Notes: generated by a model not told the origin, from the sequence alone. A stretch of DNA of 64,000 nt from Nymphaea colorata (GCF_008831285.2 NC_045149.1:2532500-2596499), one strand, 5' to 3'. Counted from the stretch's first letter, positions 41,000 to 54,900 are shown. Made by a program: numbers and translations.

Positions 41000-43633
41000 T
41001 TGGGGAAGTTTAGTGACTGTTTGGGGAAGTTTAGTGACTGATGGTCTACAATTTTGTTTTTTGTGTCTGTCTTTGCAGCTCTTGCTAGGTGCTTTTCATA
41101 TAAGTTGTAATGGCTGATAAGGGAAAAGAAACGATGCCTACAAGTGGAAGTGGAAATCTTGCCAGTAGTAGTAGTAGTAGTAGTAGTAGTGTTAATACCG
41201 TTACATCAGAAATAGATAATACCAGAGATAGATATGGAATGAAAGGGATCTCAGCCTCTTTGGTACTATGTGAAAAAGTTAGGAAAAGCACCAGGTGGTG
41301 GTGGGAATATAATTTTTAATTGCAATTTCTGTCATAATACGTTCGCTGGCTCTTATACACGTTGCAAAGCACATTTATTGTATATCAAAGGCCATGGAAT
41401 TAGACCATGTGAAAAAGTTATCACAGAATCGATGAAAGTGAAGATACTTCAAAGAAAAGAAAAACAAACATGGCGATTGACCAGAGAACATTAGCATGAT
41501 CATTCAAAACCATGGGAAGGGCAGAGATGGATAGAAGGATTGAAAGGTTCTTTTTTGCAAGTTCACTTCCTTTTAATGTAGCCAGAAGTTCTTATTGGAA
41601 AAATGTTGTTACAAGTTTAGCTAATTGCAGCCTGAGTAGTTATGTACCCCCAAGTTCAGAGAAGTTGAGAATAGTAATTCTTGCAGAAGAGAAGGCAAAC
41701 ATCGAAAAATTATTAGAGAAGAAGAAATTTTCATGGATACAATATGGAGTATCCATTGTTTCTGATGGGTGGACTGATATATAGAGATGGCCACTGATAA
41801 ATTTTATTGTTTATTCACTTGATGGACCAATCTTCTTGAAATGTATTGATGCATCTAGGGAGTATAAAGATGCTGAGTATTTAAAAAGGCTATTTATAGA
41901 AGTCATCAAAGAAGTGGGTGAAGACAATGTTGTGCAAATTATTACTGATAATACTCCAATTTGCCAACGAGCAGAGATGAATTTGGCAAGTGATCCCAAG
42001 TATAGTCACATATTTTGGACTCCTTGTATGGCACACAGTATAAATCTAGCACTTAAAAGTATTTGCAACCCATCAAAAGATGATACAAATGCCGATGTAT
42101 TGTGTTCATGGATTGAGGAGCTTGAGCATGATGTCAGAAACATCAGAAATTTTGTTGTAAACCATAACAATGCTCTTGCTATATTTAATAGACATTCTAA
42201 TTTGAAATTGTTGAAGGTAGCAGAGACTCTTTTGCATTCATTATTGTTATAATAAAAAGAATAAAACAGGTGAAACATGCATTAACACTCATGGTGACTG
42301 ACAAGGATTGGGAGTTTTATCAGAGTGATGACATTGTGAAGGCTCAAGCAATTCAAAATGTATTTTAGATGATGAATGGTGGGATAAGGTTACATATTTT
42401 CTGCAGTTTACAGAGCCTATTTGGTAGATGTTGAGAGAAGTTGATAAAGAAGGGCCCATGCTTTGTAAAGTTTATGATACGTGAGATAACATGATTGAAA
42501 AAATTCAAAACATCATTTTTAGACATGAGAAGAAGAATGTTGCACTTGATGACTCCGAGTTTTTCGATCATGTGCATAAAATTTTAGAAAATTTTAGTAA
42601 GAAGATGGAATAGAAGCAATAACCCTTTGCATTGTATGGCACACTCATTAAATCCCAAATATTATGGACAAACATGGTTGGCAGGAGGTACTGGTCATGT
42701 TCCTCATAATTGAGATTTAGAAATATAAAAAAATAGAGAGATATGTTTGGGAAGACTATATTCTGATTCTCATCGGTTGAAGATAATAAATAATGAGTTT
42801 GCGAGCTTCTCTGGTGGAAGGAATGATTCAGTACAAGCTGCAATGGCAAGAGATGAAGAAGATCCTGTTAATTGGTGGTTATGTTTTGGAGCATCAACAC
42901 CAAATCTCCAACAACTTGCATTGAAGTTATTATCTCAACCTGCAGCCTCTTCATGTTGTGAAAGAAATTGGAGCACTTATTCTCAAATTCACAATATCAA
43001 GATAAATAAGCTAACTAGTAAGCGAGTAGAAGATTTAGTTTATGTCCGCTCCAACCTACGCTTACTTTCACATACTTCAGATGATGATAAGTGTTTCTTT
43101 TTTCTTTTTTTTTTATCTTTGATATGTATACATATGTATATTATGTTGGTTGTTTAAAGTTAATATTAACTTAAGTCATATTTTGATTTTGTTTCAACTT
43201 GCAGTTCAGGATCATCCAAGTACTAGGATGTTAATCCAGAGGACATTGATGCGGAACTTGAAGGAGAACATGATTTGCATGCTCTTAATGACCTTACAGA
43301 ACCCGTTGTTCCTTCTAATCTTGATGATGCGACTGGAGAGAATGAGAAACAAGAAATCTTATGTATTTTGTATGTTAATTATGCGACTGAGGAGAATGAG
43401 AATCAAGTCTGATAAGTTTTGGATTATGATTTATGAATATGTTATTATGTTTGTAACTTTTTGATATATATATGTGCGAATATGTTATTCTTTTTGAAAT
43501 TTTTTGACACATATATGTAGATGTGCATGTGTGTGTACGGCCATCCCCCCGCCCAAGTTTTTTAAAAATGGTCCGTACTCATACCTGCACCGGCACCCGT
43601 ACCCACACCCGTACCCGTACCTATGTGACATAG
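41000..43633 (+). mobile_element. decayed hAT element G
   Basis: Transposase remnants fill 41110-43412. The right end GTGACATAG (43625-43633), preceded by CCCGTACC repeats, matches the inverted end of the MITE at 26461-26788. The left terminus and target duplication could not be found, so the left border is approximate. It is inserted in copia H pol. Confidence 0.7.
41110..43412 (+). pseudogene. hAT transposase pseudogene (element G)
   Basis: The N-terminus is MADKGKETMPTSG with a Ser run. After a frameshift near 41285 comes a BED zinc finger with its CxxC retained (FNCNFCHNTFAGSYTRCKAHLL). The core shows VSIVSDGWTD followed by a TAG at 41782. VQIITDN keeps the Asp that element D has lost. 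CMAHSINLALK follows. The hAT dimerisation part at about 42850-43080 has NLQQLALKLLSQPAASSCCERNWS. Many stops lie between 42250 and 42750. It is a distinct hAT lineage from element D. Confidence 0.85.
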
Positions 43634-43659
43634 TCTGACTATGCTTCTATGCAGTGTTG

Positions 43660-44483
43660 TAGTCTCAAAATTTGCATTGCCATTGATATGAAGTTTTGAA
43701 GATGACAATTGGGAGAAGAACTAGGTTTGCACTCATGCATATTGACCTTTTTTAAAGGACTACGAAATAGTGGAGCCTCCCACGATCTTTTAATGCAAGC
43801 TAGTCTCTAAGCTACTTGACAACCTTATGAACAGGTTGAGCTGAATTGTCTATAATTAAAATATTGTTGACATAAAAAATATATATATAACACAAAGTTG
43901 TTCTATCAATTAATGAACAAAGAGAAACACATCTTGGAGCATTCAAAGTCCATTCCTATAAGTGTCTGACTGAATCTTTGGAATCAAGCTCATGAAGCTT
44001 GCTTGAAGCCATATAGAGCTTTGTTAAGTTTGCAAACATATATCAACATGTAAGAATCAATGGAGCTTGAAGGTTGAGCCATGTAAACCTCTTCAAATAT
44101 AAAGCCTTTAAGAAAGACCTTGTCAATATTGATTTGTCTTATGGTCCATCTTGCACTTAAGGCAAGTGAAAACACAATTCAAATGGTGGCAGACTTGACA
44201 ATGGCACTAAAAGTCTCAAAGAAGTCAATGCCTTCCTCCCAGTGAAAGTCCTTGGCAACGAGGCACGCTTAAAAGTGCTCAAGATACTGCCAGATTTGTG
44301 CTTAATTTTGTATGCCCACTTACAACCAACTCTATTTTGATTGGAAGACGGGCAAAATATCTCAAGTACGTTTTTTTTCAAGAGCATAATTTTTTTTTTG
44401 CATGGCTTGTAGCCATATGGGTGACAATTGACCTCTTCAAAAGTTCTTGGCTCAACATTAGCAAGCAAATAGGTAATGGCCAA
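43660..44483 (-). pseudogene. copia H reverse transcriptase (relic)
   Basis: Motifs in order are GCKWAYKIKHKSGSI, RQINIDKVFLKGFIFEEVYM, CKLNKALYGFKQAS, then YVNNILII in place of YVDD, and LALKDRGRLHYF. The catalytic pair is lost (DD to NN), and several frameshifts separate the blocks. Confidence 0.8.
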
Positions 44484-44699
44484 AGCATATCAAGATGATG
44501 GTTTCAAGGATCATGTCACCATGTGATGTGTGTGAAAGGAGTGCATGAGTAATAAGGCCAGGATCAACCTTGGAGCTTTCATGGAGCGGATTGCAATATA
44601 GGAGATGGAGAAGAACAACACTGAGTATGGATGAATGGATTCCTTGACAACAGGACTGGAATCTAGGTCAATGTTGGTTGTTCCAAGTCGTTGAGGAAC

Positions 44700-45620
44700 C
44701 ATGATTGGTTGAACTTGGTCCTCTAAATCATGCATACTGGAATCCTTTGACTATCAAGCAAGAAAATGCAACTCATTCTTATTAAAAGTCACATAATAAG
44801 AAACAATTATCTCGTAAGAGGCAAAATTCATGCATAATATGACTGTGATGCTAACTACTATATCTCATAAAAATATGTTGCCATCATCTATGGCGAAGTT
44901 TATCAACTCCATACACCCACAGATTAAGAGAGAACAAGCAATCAAAGGTATTCAAATATGTATAACTAGAATCCTTTTTGAAAAAAAAGAGTGAGAGGAC
45001 TATTGTTTTTTAGGCTAGCAAACAACAGTTTATTTATCAAGAATACCACATCGAGAAGACATACAACTAATATTGTCTTGACAGTCTACTATGAGCTATG
45101 AGAGTGAGCCCGGTATCGATGACATATCTACGTTTGTGTTTCGAGATGTCATTTTGTTATTATATTTGTGGGCAAGAATATATATATGTTTAACTCCCAC
45201 TTTGCTAAAGAAAGTATATACAAATTTATATTCACCTCCTCGATCACTATGAAAGTATTTGCTTTGCTTTCCAATTTTTGAGTTTTTGGAAGATCTCAAG
45301 TAACTTGTACTTAAACTTCATCGAGAAAAGACAAGAAAACTTAGAATATGCACATGCAAAGAACTCATAGTAGTGATACCCATCAACATTAGAAACAGGG
45401 GATGGCCCCCACATGTTAGAAAATATTATTTCAAGAGTATCTAAATTGCTATAATCAATGTGAATAAAAGGTAATTTATGAAACTTTCTTGTTTGATGAG
45501 CAGAGCAATATTAATTGATTGGTTGGCAAAAGGCAAATTAAAAGAATGAATAACATTGTCCACAATTTTTATATTAGGATGACCCAAATGATTGTGCTAG
45601 ATTGAAAGGATAAACTCTTT
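44700..45620 (-). pseudogene. copia H integrase (relic)
   Basis: Recognisable parts are GPSPVSNVDGYHYYEFF and the core fragment FHSDRGGEYKFVYTFFSKVGV, which keeps the middle Asp. Stops and shifts are frequent. Confidence 0.7.
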
Positions 45621-45680
45621 TTCCTACTAAAGCTGAGTTCTCCTCATTGCTATTGAAGTCCAATGTGTGGACGCCATCCT

Positions 45681-46600
45681 TCATTGATCCTGCGGGTAGT
45701 TCTTTCTTGATTTTAGCATTTGTATATCTGCACCCTCTCGGATCAAATTAAAAATATCATGATTATTTTTAGAGAATTGCTGAATAGAGAGAAGCCTTTT
45801 GGTAATAAGAGACATGTTACCATTCATGACAAATTTCGATTCACCAACTATGAAAGTAGATTTACCAATTTGACAAATTGCCAAACTTATTCCATTCCCC
45901 ACCTTAACAAAATCACTGCTCGAATATGATGAGAGGATGGATAAGGTTGAGATCTGGAGTCAAATGGTAAGACTCTCCTAAATCTGGGTATGAGAAGTCA
46001 TTGTTATTGGCGTCAAATGTGGATGTCTGATAGACATGCAGTTGAATTGATTCTTCATATGATATCTTGTGGTAAGTTTTGGTGGTGTGACTAGGCTTGT
46101 CATAGTACTGGCACACCCCATGTTGATGTTGATCATTGTTCTGCTTTGGCTTTTTCCTCCTCAGTAGTAATGAAGACCATAAGATTGATTACATCCATCT
46201 TGATTGGATATTTGCATTACATTTCCCTTGAAATGGGTGTTGCTGCACTTGTCTCTAGTGTCTTCACCAATAAAGGTATTGTGAGTGAGAAGGAAGCTCA
46301 ATAACTCAACCAAAGAGGCAAATCCAACTTGCTTAAGACACACTCAAGGAACTACATTCAATACAGAGTCCATAGAGCATATAGATAATTTAATCTTCTT
46401 CAGCAATGAGTTTCCAACAACTTTGAGATACTGGGCTATCATTTTAGTCTTTTGATAAAACTCATTACTGCTCTTATTCTTTTTCTTTTTTTGAGGTATT
46501 GCAGCTGCTCTTGGAGATGCATAATTCTAGCTCTAGACAGGGTAGCATATGCATCCTTGAGAGAATGTCAGACTTCACAAGGGCTTGCTTAGATAACATG
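45681..46600 (-). pseudogene. copia H gag and protease (relic)
   Basis: The zinc-knuckle region reads CQYYDKPSHTTKTYHKIS near 46100. The protease-side frame (45681-45902) includes GNGISLAICQIG and KRLLSIQQFSKNN. Mid-gag (46350-46600) reads MIAQYLKVVGNSLLKKIKLSI. The N-terminal gag portion lies across the large insertion at 56200-56400. Confidence 0.7.
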
Positions 46601-47279
46601 TTCTCAAAACTTGGTTGTGACAAAACCTGGTTTTGTAAGCCAGCTTTTAAAAACCAGGTTTTTCTTGTTTGGATGCCAACACCAAAACCAGGTTTTTCTT
46701 TTTAAACCTAGTTTTTGTTTGGATGACAAAAACCTAGTTTTATTTGTGGCTCTAGAAACAAATTTCAACTGAATATTGAGCATAGTTAGTTACAATTAAA
46801 TAAAAAATAAAGGACTATATAGGACATACATGGACATTGTAGATAAGTCAATTTACATGGATGTTGGCCCTCATGAAAATGCTTTATGAGGTACCTTATG
46901 AAAAAAGAAATCACAAAGCAAGTAAGGAGCAACATATGCTATTTTTTCTCAAGGTATCAGTATGAGCTGCCCATTCCTTTGTTTAACAAAAAATTTACCA
47001 ATTGAGAAAGAAAAACATGGAACTTTACAAGCACAATAAACTCAACAATTATGTTGCATTCCTGATGAAAAAAAAAATATGTTGTTGAAATGTGAATCAT
47101 ATCAGCATTAGTTTACAACAAGCATTAGGCATATGGCTTACAAGCTCAACAAATTTGTTAGAAAATTTATCTGGTCACTGGCATATCCTTTCAGCCCTTG
47201 ACTTTCAAGATCCCTATCAATACAAGTATAAATGTACAAAAGGTTTGGAAAGTAGCATCGAGTACAATTGCTGTCTCAC

Positions 47280-48560
47280 CTAGTGCCATGAATTGGCTTT
47301 AATTTGAGGAAACTTGAAATCTGCATAGTTTGGTTCATGCAGCGAATTTCTTCTCTAGTTGGGGTCCCCAAAATCTTAACAAGGCAAACAACAATATTTA
47401 GGAGTTAGCATAACATAGTTTGCATGCTTAAACATGAAAGTAACATAGTTCACAAAATCCACCACTTCCAAAGATGGCCAAACACCAAAATATTCTTAAA
47501 GGACAAGAAGCCCAAGCAAGATCCATGAATGGCTATATGCACCAAAAGTATGAGTGAGAGTGTTAATGCACAACTTGGAAGACTGCATAGTTCCATGTTC
47601 TAAAATTTACCAGTTCATCGTCCAAAAGCATCATAACTGATGACAACTTTCATAATGGAGACAACACTTGGACCCCTAGTAGTTGCAAGCTCACTTTATG
47701 CTGATCGTTGACTGTTAGAGCCAAATAGAGTCAAAATATATGATAACTAGTGTACAACAAAATTTTTTCTCAAAAAATCTGATCATATTTTGCAATAATA
47801 ACAATATTCCTAACCTAAGAATGTACATGCTTATGTTTGCTTTGGGAATTTCATTGTTGGCTTAATCGACAAAATCTATTTGTGCATGCAATATAACCAA
47901 CTATCGGAACCCAAGTTAGTTGCATCCCCATGTTGTACCCTGGCTTTCGTACTCCTCTGCAAATGAAAAACAAAAAGAGTTTCAAATCTGTTTAGATGAA
48001 GAATTCAACACAAAAAGCAATCCAACCAACCAACCTATCTTAGGAGAAGCTCTACTAAAACACTGTTAGCAGGCCACATATGTATAGTGGTTGTGCATTC
48101 TATAGCTCCAAATTTCAGCTCCATGGCTCGATAATACCATGAACATATAAGTGACATATTAGGTTCACTATGACTTGCAACATAGATTGACGGATAAAAA
48201 TAATATTGCATCCTGAGATCATTTGAAATAATCATACATCGAGGTGCACTATGCCTGGACTTGCACGTCAAAAGAACTCTTACCAGCACTTGTGCACTCC
48301 CAAATTCACAAAGCTTCAGTTGATGAGTGTGAGGATTAACCTACAAAAGCACATCATGTTCAAGTCATCAGATGTTACCATTATTTTCATATGGAATCAT
48401 ACTCATTAAATGAGAAATTTACTTAGAAGGAACAACCAACCATTCCATTATGCATACATGTTTTAGACCATTGACTATACATTTTCTTGCAATAGACAAC
48501 TATTGTAATTTGCTCAATTTCCATGACAGCAAAGCAATCATGAATCGCACCCTGCATCAT
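47280..48560 (-). pseudogene. GSK3/SHAGGY-like kinase pseudogene, several exons
   Basis: Functional family members are cytosolic or nuclear Ser/Thr kinases. Exon 48340-48284 encodes [19 protein letters not shown], where DFG has become EFG. Exon about 48172-48035 reads [20 protein letters not shown] and ends ELLLR-stop, where CAG became TAG. Exon 47374-47280 reads ILGTPTREEIRCMN and, after a one-base deletion, PNYADFKFPQIKANSWH, again ending in TAG at the splice site; it is 95 bases, one less than the 32 codons I expect. A worn catalytic-loop exon may lie at about 48500-48560 and a further exon at about 47130-47215. Order, strand and introns are preserved, so it derives from genomic DNA rather than mRNA. 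Confidence 0.82.
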
Positions 48561-48938
48561 GTCACAATCTTAACTAAAAGCCTCTTGTATCCATGACACC
48601 AAAGGATAGGTCAAAGTGGCAATCACGAAAGCCATGGTAAGGGTATGACGTGGGACTATGCAAGTAAGGCATCAGAACTTGACTCAGATAGATAACAAAG
48701 AACAGTTGGAAAATGGGTTGGCAACAAGTCAAAAATTAAACAGAATATTATGAAGAAGAAATTTGTCTTCCATTTCTTTTAACTGCAGATAATAACTTAG
48801 TGAAGGCCAACATAAGGGGAGATTATTTCATTTTAATGTTTTGTGCTTCTAGTATGAAACTTATATTGTTTTAAGTATATACAATATACTTAACTTCTTG
48901 TCTTTAAAATAAGTTACCATGTTCATTAAGTAGATGTG

Positions 48939-49072
<134 letters not shown>

Positions 49073-50486
49073 AGAGTAAACAAGTTTAAGAGATGACAGT
49101 GTAAGAAAAAAAGGAGATCCAAGCATTGATAATAGTCTCAAGGACCACATCATAATGGTCTTTTAGCCTTAATATTCAGCTTCTAACCAAACCACATCCT
49201 GTGCATATGGCCAATCACTTTTGGCTCCTTGTATATATCCTCTCATATTCCAGGCATGTTGATTAGACAAAAGAATATGATGTCTCAAACAATGCAGAAG
49301 CACATGATGTGGCCATAAAATCTTTGAAACTATGTTCTTGTGGACACGTCAAATGTGAGATGTCTTCATATGAAAAAAGATCTAAGTATATCCAGAAAAA
49401 GGAAAAATCTACAAATTTCAAACCTTGCTTAAATATATCTACTCTATCAAAAGCGTGTTGGTGTAGTATAGAGTGGCCCAAGAACTAGATTCTACTGAAA
49501 AAAGCATGCATTAGTTTGCCAAGCTATAATAAAGTAAATTGTGTCATTAGTAAATCCTGGTCCAAAAGACTAAGATTCACACTAAAACAACCTTGTTGAT
49601 GCATATTTAAAACATGGCATGTATCAAATTGATATTTTTTAACCAATAAATGTTGAACAATGAGACAAATGCCAACATACTAGTGTGAAATATGTTGCAG
49701 TGCTTTAGAAACAGTTGAACGTGGCATACCATCATATGGTTGTAGACAAAAGTTGTAAAGGAGGTATGAAGCAGAAATAAGTCAGTAAAGCATACAACTT
49801 ATTAAGATCATAGCAATGTAGCCAAGTGCTTCACACATATGTAATCCACATCATATCCACACACATTAAGTTGATAACTAGTCTAATCACAAAAAGTCTA
49901 AGTCAAGTTCATAGATATGAAGTCTACACTCAGATAAACCATATTAAAAGGTACATCACCATATTAAATAGGAAAACATACCAAAGATGAGCAAAATTTA
50001 GTTTAAAAGTAGAGCACTTGGTATTTTGATTGTGCTCTATGGTTGTTGGGTGCTAGTAACTCTTCCTTCAAACATTACAGAGTATTTTTTTCTCCATCCA
50101 GTCTTCATGTTACCTTCATTGTATAATAAATATAGATGCATTAATATCATGATCATGAACTATGAAATTGAAGTAAAATATTTGAAGTAAAAATAAAGTA
50201 AACAAGTAAAAGGAGAATTAATTACTACAAAATGTGATAATACGATCTCTTCCAGGAACACAATCATCTCTAAATGCATTGGATGCATCATGTTGTGCAC
50301 ATTGCAACATGTATTCAATTGGATGTCCTCATGGAGGTTGATCTTCATGTGTTTGTGGAGGAATCCAGTTTTATCCATAATCTCTCGATGTTCAATCATT
50401 AATGTTATTGTTTCGAGTATAATTTTGTAGTGTACAAGCTACAATAACTATATCTCTTTGTGTGTCAATAAGATATGGAACTTCAT

Positions 50487-51330
50487 CTATAAAATCGAGA
50501 ATCTAGCTTTTAGAATACTGAAACAATGTTCATTTGTATTCTTAAGTGATAAATGTCTAAAATTGTATAGTTTTTTGTCATTCTTAAATGAACGCCTATT
50601 TCTAAATTCTTTTAGATGATACAAATAACCACACATTGGAACAAGAAATTTGAAAGTGTAGGCATATCCTGAATCAACAACGTACCTACATAGAGAAAAT
50701 GTCATGAAAGCTGAAGTCAGGCTCAAGAAACTTATCAACATGCTATGAGTAGTATAATTAGTGGTGATGCTATATTATCATATGGAATTGAAGGAAATTC
50801 CAAACTTGGGTTGTCTAAAAGTTCAGCTAATGTTCTTACGTCACCTATAGATCCTTCCCTTTTTGCATAAATGAAAGTAAACTGTTTATCAAACGTACAC
50901 GCACATTATATTCTATGAGGTGAACTCTTTTCTATTTCAATAATTAATTGGATCTTCTAATGGAACTATCATGAGAACGTGCTTACCATCTGTTGCTCCA
51001 AGACAATTCTAACATTGAAGTACAATAAGTTAAAATAGGTTCATCATGAAAAGAATTTTTTAATAATATGTCATTCATGTTACAAAGGTACCTTAAATCA
51101 CCAAAACTTTGGACTAGTTGCTCTCTCTAGTGGTGCCTTACTACTTGGGTTCTTCACAAACTCATGACTTAATTTATGACTTCTTTTAGAGTTTTATGAA
51201 GTGTCTTGAAATGTCTTCTCTAAATTGTTGAAAATGGTTTGACAAAGCATGGTGTCGATTTATTTTGTCTAATGTCCATCATAAAAATTGCTAATTGTTC
51301 TACAAATAATTTTTTTGGGTATTTCATAGT
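50487..51330 (-). pseudogene. PIF/Harbinger transposase (decayed)
   Basis: The DDE nuclease of PIF/Harbinger elements is visible in pieces. The N-terminal part (51060-51330) resembles VAIFLLIIGHN / HFNKVLNALLKL. GATDGKHVLMIVP at about 51000 holds the first catalytic Asp. YVVDSGYAYTFKFLVPMCGY at about 50680 holds the second, followed by YHLKEFRN and the LRHASLRN-type block RHLSLKNTNEHCFSILKARF. A probable intron lies near 51012-51092. Stops and frameshifts make this copy non-functional. Confidence 0.82.
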
Positions 51331-52149
51331 ATTCCTTTGTCTTTGAGTAGTTGATCAAGAGATAGAAAAATTATGCATTCATACAAAATAAGTCACATGA
51401 TAGTTGTTAGTGACCATAAAAAATGCGGTTAACCCTATGCCTCAAAGAAATTTGAAACATGCTTAGGAAGTTTATGTAAAAAAATCCATAATTGTTTCCC
51501 ATGCCACTCCGATTACCTTGCCCTCAACTATGCATTGTTTGTGCTCATCTTTAGTATAATGTTTTTTGGTTTTACTAGTAAAGTATTCAATATCACTATT
51601 AATTGTTGTACTTGAACTTTCCATATGTCTGTAAATTACATAAGATATATTTGTAAATAGCATGTATGGCAAGTGATAACTATTTTACTATAGTTTGCTT
51701 GTAAGCAAGATGAGATAAACAATATATACATTCTAATATATAAATAACATTAAATAAATCAACAATATATACATTATAATATATAAATAACATAAAATAA
51801 TTCAGATGATCAACAACAACAACACATTAATGTAGGAAAAATAAAAAAACCAAAACAGCAAATAGATAACTTATGACACCTCATTTTTGTTTCATACGAT
51901 ATGCAACAAACTCTTGTGAAGGTGAGGGAGTGCCATGACCACTTATCTATAAAACTCAGCATTAAATGCATTGACAACATACATAAATCAATTCACTATT
52001 ATCTTCAATCCTCACAATCTAATTTGTACATGTAGTCCAGAATATGTTTCAGGATGTATAACCCTTGCTTTATGCAATAGTAGTTGAGCTTCTTTCCATT
52101 CATGGCATTCAACTATAAAAAAAAGGAAAAAAATGCCAAATAAAATAGG

Positions 52150-52800
52150 ATAAATTTGATTCTTCGACCTTTGACTGTCTCATCTACATTGTCATCGAAT
52201 TGGTCTTTGAAAGTGAGATCCTATCACATTCTCTTTTACATTTTCTACATTTGCATTATGATTTGATGATCCCAAACTTTGATGAACCAAACTACTAGAA
52301 GTAGGAGCAGTTGGAGTTGCATTATGAAAAGCCATGTACTCTTCATCAATCAAATTTATGTATGGTGTTTCTTCGCTTATGCATTGATTTATATGCACTA
52401 CACTTGATCCAAGGCAATGAGCTATTGAATTTCATCCATACATTTGAAACTAGGGTTCAATGATCTTTAGCATTATGATGAATCTATTGCAATATATCAT
52501 TGATTAGTTATCATCATAAGGAGCATGAAGAGTTCATTAAAGAACAAGAAGGTATTGTTCATCACCTGTAAATAATAATTCCACATTTCATCAGCAACAT
52601 CTACGCGTCTGGTACTTAGATCCCAACCAAATCAACTTTGGCTTAACATGTCCTTCATAGTATTGTACAATTTCTTTAGCGAACCAAATCGGTCCTTAAG
52701 TTGTTCTGTTTTATAGTTTATGTTGGCTCTAAGATTGAACACGCACACAATTTATTTCATCATGTCCCATCAAAACCACCACCAGTTTTTTTTTTCATGA
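52150..52800 (-). pseudogene. Myb/SANT-like protein of the Harbinger element (decayed)
   Basis: Harbinger elements carry a second gene for a Myb/SANT DNA-binding helper. Minus-strand reading gives YKTEQLKDRFGSLKKLYNTM, then KDMLSQS, a stop, FGWD and VADEMWNYYL, matching that domain. A frame at 52192-52398 (CISEETPYINLIDEEYMAFH) is the likely C-terminal part. It lies upstream of the transposase on the same strand. Confidence 0.7.
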
Positions 52801-52899
52801 ATCATTTTCTCACACATATTGTCAAACATTAACTTCTACAATCATGATTCCTCTGAGCTTGACCCCTATTCCCACAATCACCTTTGGTTCATTATACTT

Positions 52900-54380
52900 T
52901 TGTAATAATAAATGAAATATATGATGCAGCAAAAATAAACTTGATAAATTGAATGAATGACATACCCTAAGATAATACAAACTTACTAACCAGTGTTTTG
53001 TCCAAAACTGATCTTCCTGAGCCTTTTCCGAACATATTTTTATTTAAAGAAAGAAAAAAAATAAAAGACATCTTAAATTAGAGTTGGTTGAATTAAGATT
53101 GAAATAAAAACAACTTCAGCTAGTCAATCATGGACCAGCCATAATAGTAGATGGGTTAATATATGTTCTTCCTCAAATTACTCTTAAGACAATGTCTAAA
53201 GGTTAGATAAAAAAAAACTCTTTAATAATGCTTTTTATTGAGTATGGTTTCTGTCCCTTACCAAAATGGTCAGGTATTTGCTAATTTCTCTCTCTCTCTC
53301 CTCTTCTCTCTCTCTCTCAGATAACTACTTATTCAACTATATATAGATATATAAAACTTTTAGATACATACTACATAAAGGCAACACTTGCACTTAGAGA
53401 TTCATGTGCTTACCTTCCTTCATAAATAAACCTTAGTTATATGTTGCACATGACTGTCTTTCTCTCTCTCTCGTAATGATGGATGGAAACCATAGTAATG
53501 GTTGAACTTAATAGCTTTGAATTTAGGAGATAATTATACATGGACTGCACCAACATGTTCTGAAATTATAGACTGCATAATACATTTGGATTCACTAGAA
53601 AAAGATCAGGTGGCATGAATACCAAGACTGTGTTTTCACATTTCGAGTTGGCATAATCTAAGTCTTATATATGCATTATTTGTTTTTTGTTTACTTATTC
53701 AAATTCCATTCCATTTTTCAAGGGGTAGGTCATGTCTATTTGAATTTCAGGTTGCGCACTTTGAACCTTGTTGAACAAAAGATAAAATGAGAAGAAAAAC
53801 AAGAACTTTGAATCATAATACAATCACTTTTAGCAACTTCTATTTTGTCATATTCTAAAAGTCATCCACTTCACTAGCATAAACCACAAACAGCTAGTAG
53901 CATAACACTTAAAATTTAAGACTATCTATCTGGTCACAAAACTATTGGGCATCAGTGCAATATCTACCCATACAAGAACATAAATGTTTAATTAAGGAAA
54001 AAAGGTTTTAGAAGTTTAGCATTGATACATGCTTCCCGTTATCCATATTAAATTAGCCCAAGAGCAACTTCTTCAAAGAAGAACAAAAACAAATACAAGT
54101 AATAAACTACAAAACGAATGTAACATGACTTGGGACAACAACAAAATATGTTAACTACTATAGGCATTACTAACCTCTTAAATCTGACAAAAATAAAATT
54201 AAAAAATCTAATGAAATATACTGAAATGGGACAACAAAATTCATCAATACTAATACAAACATAATCATGTTTGAGTAAATTTGCAAAAGCTTTTTATCAT
54301 ATTCAAAATAAATAAATAAATGATAGTTACATTCTGAATGGTGATTACATCCCAATGTTGTACCTAACTATTTATTTGCT
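52900..54380. other. no gene seen
   Basis: AT-rich sequence with short CT runs near 53290, 53320 and 53460. No coding region recognised. Confidence 0.5.
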
Positions 54381-54900
54381 GACATAAAAAATGATGAACG
54401 TTCAAGATTTGTAATCTTTTTAGGCACTCTTTTGGTCCCCTGCTAAAGAGCTAGAGAGGCAACCCTAGTTATGACGTTGGCAATCTCTAGATGAGGCATC
54501 CAAAGATGGTAGAGGCCATTGAATGAAAGCAAACTGTCTGCTTGCATGCAAGAGATCAAGAAGGAAGTAATGAGGTGAAGCCTGGAAGTCAAGATCTTTT
54601 CCAAAATCCTATGCACAGAGTTTCAAATTAAAATTGGTCAAGTGTCAGAAATGTGATTCACATCCCATCACTTTGAAACCAAGACAAGAAGGACCTTATG
54701 AAAGTCAGTTGGGGGCAGTCATTACATCAAACTAATGGAAGAGATGTTGAAGATCTTGACTGGTGATGTCCTAGAAGATTTTGAAAAAAGTCTAATGGAT
54801 GCAACCCATGACCTTTCAAACTCAAGAGAGCATAAATAGAATTCTTAATCTTTGTAGCAGAAAAAAGAGACTGCAAGGAGGCATCAGCTGAACGGAGAAT
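54380..54900 (-). pseudogene. LINE (L1-type) reverse-transcriptase relic
   Basis: Across frames the minus strand reads HKVLLVLVSK, WDVNHISDT, NSVHRILEKILTSRLHLITS, corresponding to the FRPISL / YKIL.KVL..RL block of plant L1-type LINEs. No other LINE domain or poly(A) tail could be placed, so it is a short fragment. Confidence 0.65.
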
